A stretch of DNA of 32,427 nt from Actinomycetota bacterium (GTDB lineage: Bacteria > Actinomycetota > Actinomycetes > Nanopelagicales > Nanopelagicaceae): positions 1 through 32,427 of the forward strand of contig WLPI01000008.1 in assembly GCA_009698845.1 (NCBI GenBank), given 5' to 3'. The notes under the pieces are model-generated. The model was not told the origin of the DNA, searched no databases, and was given only the letters and a program-made list of their open reading frames with translations. This document shows, in pieces, positions 25,985-32,427 of the stretch. The translations under genes and the position numbers were made by a program. Position 1 is the first letter of the stretch. Every line of letters begins with the position of its first letter.

Positions 25985-26509
25985 ATGAGCATTCAAGGCA
26001 AGAGAATTGCGTTGATGATCGAAGACGAATACCAAATCCTAGAAGGTTGGTACCCGTATCTTCGGTTGACCGAAGCAGGAGCAAAGGTGACTGTCATTGG
26101 TAGCGGTACCAAAACTTCATACCTAAGCAAAGAGGAATATCCCATGGATGCAGATGCTTCTGCTTCGGATGTTTCGCCTAATGACTTTGACGGGGTAATT
26201 GTTCCTGGTGGATTTGCGCCAGACAACATGCGCCTTCATAAGCCAATGATCAATTTGGTCAAGGGAATTTATGATCAAGGCAAGATGACCGCCGCCATAT
26301 GCCATGGTGGATGGATTCTGGCTTCCGCCGGTGCGGTGAAAGGTCGAAAAGTAACCGGTTATGCACCGATTGAAGACGACGTTGTTAATGCTGGTGGAAT
26401 TTGGGTATCTGATCAAGCGGCTGTCGTAGATGGAAATGTAATTACATCTAGAACACCACCAGACCTGCCAGCTTTCACAAAAGCAATTATCGGGTACTTC
26501 GAGAAGTAA
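25985..26509 (+). CDS. DJ-1/PfpI family protein
   Basis: RIALMIEDEYQILEGWYPYLRLTEAGAKVTVIG, VIVPGGFAPDNMR, AAICHGGWILASAGAVKGRKVTGY. Confidence 0.9.
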   Translation: MSIQGKRIALMIEDEYQILEGWYPYLRLTEAGAKVTVIGSGTKTSYLSKEEYPMDADASASDVSPNDFDGVIVPGGFAPDNMRLHKPMINLVKGIYDQGKMTAAICHGGWILASAGAVKGRKVTGYAPIEDDVVNAGGIWVSDQAAVVDGNVITSRTPPDLPAFTKAIIGYFEK

Positions 26510-26527
26510 GTCGGAAAGGATTTCAGA

Positions 26528-28198
26528 ATGACACCGAAAATCAAACCAGCACCGGTAGATGTTGTAATCGTTGGCTTAGGTGCAAATGGTGGAACAGCTG
26601 CAAAAGTATTGAGTGAAGCAGGTTTGAAGGTTGTCGGTCTTGAGCGCGGTCCATGGCTCAAGAACGATAAGCATTATTCAGGCGATGAATTGAAGTTTGT
26701 TAACAGAAACTACATGTGGCCTGATTCAAAGCTGACTCCTCGTACTGTCCGTCGCAGCGAGACCGAAGTTGCAGAGCCTTATCCGTTTTCAATGACCCCT
26801 CAGCTCGTTGGAGGCGGAACAAATCACTGGGCGGGTTGGGTACCGCGGCCGCGTGAATCTGACTTCATGCTTCGGTCTTTACATGGCGATATTGATGGAG
26901 CGAGTTTGGTGGATTGGCCATTTCGTTACGATCATCTAGAGCCATATTTAACAAAGGTTGAGTGGGAGTTCGGTGTATCAGGTATTGCTGGTGCAGATAA
27001 GACCGAACCTTTCAGAAGCAAGCCTTATCCAAGCATGCCTTTGCCTCCTACTCGATGGGGCAAGAAATTTTACGATGCGTGTAACAAGATGGGAATTAAT
27101 GCTTTCCCAATCCCACATGCAAGCGTGACTAATGGCCACAAGGGTCGCAATCCGTTTAACCGCACTAGTTTTTGGAATCAATATGGAGATCCAAGTGGTG
27201 CTCGTTCAAACACTGCAACGACCTTTATTCCAGAGGCAATTGCGACAGGTAATTTCGAACTTAGATCAGAAGCTTTCGTCCGCGAAGTCGTAGTTGGCAA
27301 AGATGGTAAGGCTACTGGCGTTATCTACGTTGATGAGGATGGTGCTGAGATTCAGCAAGATGCAAAGGTTGTAATTCTCACTTTGGGAGCTATTGAATCT
27401 GCGCGCCTTATGTTGATGTCTAAGTCTTCAAAATTTCCAGAAGGTATTGCTAACTCATCCGGTCTCGTTGGAAAGAATGCAACATTCCACGAGTACCTGT
27501 TCGCAATCGGATTTTTCGATAAAGATATCGATGATCCTGTATATGGATGGGCCGGAAATTATATTAGTGGCGGAACAATGGACTTCTACGAGACCGACGA
27601 GAGCCGTGGATATATTGGTGGAAGCATCACTGCAGCTTCGCAGACATGTCACCCAATTAACATGGTCTTCCCTGGTCGTCCGCTTTGGGGTCAAGCCCTC
27701 AAGGATTCTGACAGAACTTTCTTTAGCCATGCGATGAAGATTGGTCTCATTCTTCACGACTTACCACAAGAGTCTAATCGTGTTGACCTCGATCCTAATG
27801 TTAAGGATTACATGGGTCTTCCAGTAGCTCGTATTACTCACAAGGCGCATGCAAATGACGTCGCAATGGGTAAGTGGCAAGTTGATAAGAACGTTGAAAT
27901 TCTTGAGATGGCAGGAGCTCGAAAGACAATCCCTGTTTATCTTGATCAAATGACGGGAAATACTTGTCACCAACACGGTACTGCGCGCATGGGATTTGAT
28001 CCTGCGAAGTCAGTACTTAATGAATGGTGCCAGTCCCATGATGTCGAGAATCTCTTTGTTCTAGACGGATCAGGATTCCCAACTGCAACAGGCGTGAATC
28101 CAACTCTAACAATGATGGCTAATGCTTGGAGATGCTCAGATTACATTGCTGACTATTACCTCAAGGGACGCGAAATGCGTCTAGAGCAACCGAAGTAA
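26528..28198 (+). CDS. GMC-family FAD-dependent oxidoreductase (gluconate 2-dehydrogenase large-subunit-like)
   Basis: VVIVGLGANGGTAAKVLSEAGLKVVGLERG; GGGTNHWAGWVPR; HQHGTARMGFDP; GVNPTLTMMANAWR. No signal peptide seen. Confidence 0.92.
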   Translation: MTPKIKPAPVDVVIVGLGANGGTAAKVLSEAGLKVVGLERGPWLKNDKHYSGDELKFVNRNYMWPDSKLTPRTVRRSETEVAEPYPFSMTPQLVGGGTNHWAGWVPRPRESDFMLRSLHGDIDGASLVDWPFRYDHLEPYLTKVEWEFGVSGIAGADKTEPFRSKPYPSMPLPPTRWGKKFYDACNKMGINAFPIPHASVTNGHKGRNPFNRTSFWNQYGDPSGARSNTATTFIPEAIATGNFELRSEAFVREVVVGKDGKATGVIYVDEDGAEIQQDAKVVILTLGAIESARLMLMSKSSKFPEGIANSSGLVGKNATFHEYLFAIGFFDKDIDDPVYGWAGNYISGGTMDFYETDESRGYIGGSITAASQTCHPINMVFPGRPLWGQALKDSDRTFFSHAMKIGLILHDLPQESNRVDLDPNVKDYMGLPVARITHKAHANDVAMGKWQVDKNVEILEMAGARKTIPVYLDQMTGNTCHQHGTARMGFDPAKSVLNEWCQSHDVENLFVLDGSGFPTATGVNPTLTMMANAWRCSDYIADYYLKGREMRLEQPK

Positions 28199-28220
28199 GA
28201 ATCCAAAGAAAGGAAAAATA

Positions 28221-28958
28221 ATGAGTTCAAAAGCAGACTGGAAGACGATTCTCGAACCTGTCAATCCAGATTCAAATGAGCCGCTCTTTTTTACAAAGCA
28301 CGAGTGGGATACAGTCGAAGCTATTGCTGCGCGAATTATCCCTACCGATCATGACCCGGGTGCCAAAGAAGCAAGAGCTGTTGTCTTTATCGATCGCTAC
28401 CTATCGGGCATTAGTTATATTTTTGCATCGGCAGATGGCAGTGGATTCTTGGAAATTGATGGCAAGCACGCACATTCATGGCGCGCTCGTATCAGTGACT
28501 TGCAGAAAGTTTACCGAGAGGGGTTGCTTGTAGTTGACGAAGTCAGCATGAGCACTTATTCAAAGAAGTTTGTTGCTCTCGATAACGAGTCTCAAGACGC
28601 AGTTCTTGTGAAGGTATCGGGTCAGCCAAAACCTGGAGCTGTAAATCTTGGAACTACAGAGCCTGCAACAACATTCTTTCAATTTGTATCAGATGACGGT
28701 CTTCCTTTCTGGCCGGCAATCTGCCTCCATGTTAAGCAAGGTTTTTATGCAGATCCTGTCTACGGCGGAAATAAAAATCATATGGGGTGGAAAGTCATTG
28801 GCTTCGATGGGCCAGAGAACCTAAAGGACACCATGGATGGTACTTACACAACCGCAGATAAATTCACAGGTGATTACAACTGGGGAGAATTGATTCCAGT
28901 ACTAGCTAACCAAAGTGATTTTCCGGTACCAGTGAAGTCTGAAGGCATGTACAACTAA
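28221..28958 (+). CDS. Gluconate 2-dehydrogenase subunit 3 family protein
   Basis: FFTKHEWDTVEAIAARIIPTDHDPGAKEARAVVFIDRYLSG; adjacent to GMC gene; no Tat signal in the N terminus. Confidence 0.82.
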   Translation: MSSKADWKTILEPVNPDSNEPLFFTKHEWDTVEAIAARIIPTDHDPGAKEARAVVFIDRYLSGISYIFASADGSGFLEIDGKHAHSWRARISDLQKVYREGLLVVDEVSMSTYSKKFVALDNESQDAVLVKVSGQPKPGAVNLGTTEPATTFFQFVSDDGLPFWPAICLHVKQGFYADPVYGGNKNHMGWKVIGFDGPENLKDTMDGTYTTADKFTGDYNWGELIPVLANQSDFPVPVKSEGMYN

Positions 28959-29058
28959 TGAGTAATTTTTACGAACCTTTACATTCGATTACGGAATTGA
29001 ATCTGTAGAGCACGCTAGGCCTTGAGGAATTATCAATGATGAATTGGAGAAGTAGAGA

Positions 29059-30189
29059 ATGAAGATCGAAAGCGTCACAGCTTATCCAGTGGGACTGCCT
29101 CTTGAGGAAAACCTTCAATGGGGTGCGATGTCGGTAAGCACAAAAGGCGGCATCGTCGTTGAGGTCAAGACCGACGAAGGATTAATTGGAGTAGGTGAGG
29201 CTGGATTTTCATCTGAATACTTCTCGACAGTTGGACCGCTTATTAATGATCAATTAGGACCACTTATTATCGGTCGTGACCCACAAGATATATCTGCACT
29301 TTGGCATGACATGATGCGATCAACACATATGTGGGGTAGAAGAGGTATTGAAACCTACGCCCTCAGTGGAATAGATATTGCATTATGGGATTTGTTCGGC
29401 AAGATTACTTCACAGCCTGTCCATCGCCTTCTTGGAACAGCACAAAATTCGGTGCGTGCGTATTATGCGCCATCATTTAAGCACCCTGATATGGCGATTA
29501 AGGAAGCAATTCAGGCGACGGAGCTAGGATACACAGCAATCAAATTGCGCGTCGATGGGAATTTGAGGAGCGCCGTCAGCTTAGTCTCGCAAGTGAGAAC
29601 AGCTGTTGGTAATTCAATTGATCTTATGGTTGATGCGAATATGTGTTATGACCGCAGAGGTGCGCTAGCGCTTGCAAAGGAATTTCAAGACCTTGGTGTT
29701 TTTTGGCTGGAAGAGCCGATTATGTCGCGCAGTCTTTCACAGTACATCAATGATCATTCATGGCTAGCCGATCGAGTGGATTTACCGTTAGCTGGTGGTG
29801 AAAGCCTGCTCACTCGCTACGAGTACATCGACCTTATGGCCAAGCTTCCATTTGATTACATCCAACCAGATGCGGCAAGCGTTGGGGGAATTTCGGAGCT
29901 TAAGCGAATTGGTGATATGTCTAGTTCTTGGAACCTCAAGCTGGTTCCACATATTGGCTGTTCTTCAGGAACTGGAATTGGTTTAGCCGCAGCGCTTAAC
30001 GTAATTTTGAGTTGTGACAATGCACCGCTAATCGAAGTTGACGCTTATGGGGGATTGGGTTGGGAAGGATTCCTTACAAATCCACTCAATGTTCAGAATG
30101 GACAATTAATCTCTAACAATCAACCAGGAATTGGCGTAACTCTGGCACCTAGTGGGCGCGAACAGTTCAGTTTGTTACCGCGAGTTTAA
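29059..30189 (+). CDS. Mandelate racemase/muconate lactonizing enzyme (enolase superfamily) dehydratase-like protein
   Basis: GYTAIKLRVDGN, LMVDANMCYDRRGA, FWLEEPI, LAGGESLLTRYEY, IQPDAASVGGISE, LVPHIGCSSGTGIG. Confidence 0.92.
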   Translation: MKIESVTAYPVGLPLEENLQWGAMSVSTKGGIVVEVKTDEGLIGVGEAGFSSEYFSTVGPLINDQLGPLIIGRDPQDISALWHDMMRSTHMWGRRGIETYALSGIDIALWDLFGKITSQPVHRLLGTAQNSVRAYYAPSFKHPDMAIKEAIQATELGYTAIKLRVDGNLRSAVSLVSQVRTAVGNSIDLMVDANMCYDRRGALALAKEFQDLGVFWLEEPIMSRSLSQYINDHSWLADRVDLPLAGGESLLTRYEYIDLMAKLPFDYIQPDAASVGGISELKRIGDMSSSWNLKLVPHIGCSSGTGIGLAAALNVILSCDNAPLIEVDAYGGLGWEGFLTNPLNVQNGQLISNNQPGIGVTLAPSGREQFSLLPRV

Positions 30190-30191
30190 AG

Positions 30192-30851
30192 GTGACTAAT
30201 CTGAGCATGAATAAGCCTGGGAGATCAATGTTCGCCATTGCAAAACAAAAGCTAATGCCGGTCGTCATCATCAATGATGTCAGCCAAGCGGAGCCGCTTA
30301 GGGAGGCACTAAAGCAAGGTGGCATTTTCACTGCAGAAGTAACTCTGCGGACACCTAATGCGCTCAGAATTATTAAGATAATGTCAGAAGATCCAGATTT
30401 TTGTGTTGGTGCAGGGACAGTTTTATCTCCAGGGGATGTCGATAAGGCTCAATCTGCAGGAGCTCAATTTGCAGTTTCTCCGGGTCTGAGTATTGCAGTT
30501 GCCGATGAATGTGATCGCGCTGCTATGCCACACTTCCCTGGAGTTGCCACGCCCACTGAAATTCAGAGAGCGCGCGACCTGGGATTTAATGAGTTGAAAT
30601 TCTTTCCCGCCGAGGCACTGGGGGGTGCGCAATATTTGAAGGCAGTAGTGGCTCCTTTCCATGATATGAAATTCATTCCGACAGGAGGAATTAATCTTTC
30701 AAATGTCGATTCATATCTTGCCGTACCTCAGGTTCTAGCCGTAGGTGGATCGTGGATTGTCAGTGAAAAACTCTTGGCAGCTGGAGATTTTTCAGCAGTT
30801 ACTTCTTTATCTCGCGAAGCACTTGCTCAGATGAATTCGCATTCTAGTTAA
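30192..30851 (+). CDS. 2-keto-3-deoxy-6-phosphogluconate aldolase family (KDPG/KDPGal aldolase-like)
   Basis: FTAEVTLRTPNALRIIK, CVGAGTVLSPGDVDKAQSAGAQFAVSPG, NELKFFPAEALGG, KFIPTGGI. GTG 30192 or ATG 30207 start. Confidence 0.94.
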   Translation: MTNLSMNKPGRSMFAIAKQKLMPVVIINDVSQAEPLREALKQGGIFTAEVTLRTPNALRIIKIMSEDPDFCVGAGTVLSPGDVDKAQSAGAQFAVSPGLSIAVADECDRAAMPHFPGVATPTEIQRARDLGFNELKFFPAEALGGAQYLKAVVAPFHDMKFIPTGGINLSNVDSYLAVPQVLAVGGSWIVSEKLLAAGDFSAVTSLSREALAQMNSHSS

Positions 30852-30853
30852 GT

Positions 30854-31972
30854 TTGGGGCCACACTTGAAGAAAATCTTGGAAATTAAATCTGCTGAGAG
30901 CTGTGAATTTGATGCTCTGGCTTTGGGTGAAGTAATGCTTCGCCTTGACCCCGGAAACACCCGTATTCGCACTACGAGACGATTTGATGCATGGGAAGGC
31001 GGGGGAGAATACAACGTTATTCGTGGGCTCCGAAAAGTTTTTGGATTTAACACTGCAATAGTTACATCTCTAGCGCAGAACGATGTGGGTCTTCTGGTCG
31101 AGGATTTGATACTTCAAGGTGGAGTTGATTCCCGCTTCGTTAAATGGGAGAAGCATGACGGCGTAGGCCGTAAAGTGAGAAACGGTTTGAATTTCACTGA
31201 ACGTGGTTTTGGTGTCAGAGGCGCTCTTGGCGTCTCAGATCGCGGTCACACAGCTGTTTCACAACTAAGAAAAGGCGATGTTGACTGGGAACATATCTTT
31301 GGTGAACTAGGCGTTCGCTGGTTTCACACTGGTGGAATCTTTGCTGCACTTTCGGATTCAACTCCAGATGTAGTAGAAGAAGCGATGATTTCTGCTCGGA
31401 AGCATGGCACGATTATTTCTTACGACCTGAACTTTCGACCAAGCCTTTGGCAGGATATAGGTGGAAAAGCTAAAGCTCAAGAAGTTAACCGAAGGCTAGC
31501 AAAGTATGTAGATGTCATGATTGGGAACGAGGAAGACTTTATTGAGGCACTTGGTTTTTCTGTAAAGGGTATGGATGCCAATTTCACCAATCTCGAAATT
31601 GATGGATTTCAAACAATGATCCTTGATGCAGTAAATGATTTTCCAAATTTTAAGGTAATTGCAACCACCTTACGTTCTGTTAATTCAGCGAGCGATAACG
31701 ATTGGTCAGCAATAGCGTGGTCACGAGAAACTGGTTTAGTTCAATCGAGAAAATGGAAGAGTCTAGAAATCTGGGATCGTGTAGGCGGCGGGGATAGTTT
31801 CGCTTCCGGTTTGGTTTTCGGGTTGATATCCGAGCAAGCCTTGCAAGAATCTGTAAATCTTGGGGCAGCACATGGAGCAATAGCTATGACAACTCCTGGT
31901 GATACGTCAATGGCTAGTCGCAGCGAAGTTGAAAAGCTTGCTAGCGGCGGAAGTGCACGAGTCCAACGATAA
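30854..31972 (+). CDS. PfkB-family sugar kinase, KDG kinase-like
   Basis: ALALGEVMLRLDPG, WEGGGEYNVIRGLRKVFG, IISYDLNFRPSLW, WDRVGGGDSFASGLVFGL. ORF-track start codon is TTG or nearby alternative. Confidence 0.88.
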   Translation: MGPHLKKILEIKSAESCEFDALALGEVMLRLDPGNTRIRTTRRFDAWEGGGEYNVIRGLRKVFGFNTAIVTSLAQNDVGLLVEDLILQGGVDSRFVKWEKHDGVGRKVRNGLNFTERGFGVRGALGVSDRGHTAVSQLRKGDVDWEHIFGELGVRWFHTGGIFAALSDSTPDVVEEAMISARKHGTIISYDLNFRPSLWQDIGGKAKAQEVNRRLAKYVDVMIGNEEDFIEALGFSVKGMDANFTNLEIDGFQTMILDAVNDFPNFKVIATTLRSVNSASDNDWSAIAWSRETGLVQSRKWKSLEIWDRVGGGDSFASGLVFGLISEQALQESVNLGAAHGAIAMTTPGDTSMASRSEVEKLASGGSARVQR

Positions 31973-31992
31973 ATGAGGTAAATGCCCTCTAA

Positions 31993-32427
31993 TTAAGAGT
32001 TATCGGAACCAATTGGCATCAACTCCAACTTCGGCTCAGCACCGATCGCCTCCTTCTCCATCTTCTTAAGCTCGTCAATTACCTTGTCATACCCATGCTC
32101 ATGAGCGGAAGTTGCGGATCCTAAGAAGCGGTTGAATTCGCGGCCGGTGGTGATGGAGAAGCGGACTCCGGAAGTTTTCTTGAGGTTAGAGACGCTGATG
32201 AAGTAATCGGATTCATCATCGGTGGTGGATAGTTGTAAGAGTTTGTCGAAGTTCCATTCGCGAGTGTGGATGGGGCCGGTGAAGATGAGGCGTTCGGTGG
32301 TGAGCATGACGACGCCTTGGTCGCGATCTACTTGAAGTTCAATGCCGGGGATTACTTGGCCTTTCATGGCGCCAACGCGGAAACGAATTCCGCCACCGAC
32401 GGGGATGCTTACACCGGCAGTGCCACC
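31993..32427 (-). CDS. Hypothetical protein (PH-like/unknown), N terminus truncated by window edge
   Basis: Frame stays open beyond the listed Met to the window end (..GTAGVSIPVGGGIRFRVGAMKGQVIPGIELQVDRDQGVVMLTTERLIFTGPIHTREWNFDKLL..). Confidence 0.55.
   Translation of the reverse strand, partial: GGTAGVSIPVGGGIRFRVGAMKGQVIPGIELQVDRDQGVVMLTTERLIFTGPIHTREWNFDKLLQLSTTDDESDYFISVSNLKKTSGVRFSITTGREFNRFLGSATSAHEHGYDKVIDELKKMEKEAIGAEPKLELMPIGSDNS

Noticed and set aside
26978-27976. Antisense/alternate-frame ORFs inside the GMC gene
   Set aside because: No recognisable domains; the GMC frame is clearly the coding one.
28983-29002. ATTCGATT-ACGG-AATTGAAT hairpin before the dehydratase gene
   Set aside because: Short, AT-rich with a G-U pair; could arise by chance. 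The ~100-bp gap may still hold an internal promoter, but I could not support one.
31967-32005. CGATAA...TTATCG inverted repeat between convergent genes as a bidirectional terminator
   Set aside because: Only 6-bp arms with a ~27-nt loop and no T-tract; weak.
1-32427. CRISPR arrays, tRNA/rRNA genes, transposases or phage genes
   Set aside because: None seen on reading through the intergenic regions; no periodic direct repeats or cloverleaf-like segments noticed.

Overview
The 32.4 kb window looks like a compact, moderately low-GC actinobacterial chromosome. Gene style suggests a freshwater streamlined lineage, but taxonomy is inference only. About 34 protein genes are supported; I saw no rRNA, tRNA, CRISPR or transposon. 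Left part: GH13 glycosidase, SDR and a signal-less sugar-binding protein; histidine phosphatase and PQQ-type sugar dehydrogenase; YqhA-like membrane protein; DCC-family protein; a secreted HExxH protein; an orphan LIV-type binding protein; TspO; a UgpABCE/Mal-type sugar ABC operon ending in an SDR; and a small run of exported unknown proteins. Right part (about 17.8-32.0 kb): a coherent catabolic locus. Divergent dhaKL-like genes face an RbsA/RbsC/RbsC/SBP importer, a FadR-type regulator, an isochorismatase-fold hydrolase, a DJ-1/PfpI protein, a GMC oxidoreductase with a gluconate-2-dehydrogenase-subunit-3-like partner, an enolase-superfamily dehydratase, a KDPG-type aldolase and a KDG-type PfkB kinase. 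The most notable observation is that the DhaK-like subunit has replaced all three canonical active-site residues (E. coli DhaK His56, Asp109, His218 -> Cys, Glu, Gly). Its ATP-binding DhaL partner is otherwise intact, so this may be a kinase with a different substrate inside an uncharacterised sugar-acid/polyol pathway. A second observation is a short N-terminal two-Cys module (C-x5-8-G-K-K-x-x-C-x-K-x3-K-L-V-W-x-K-G) shared by three otherwise unrelated exported proteins.
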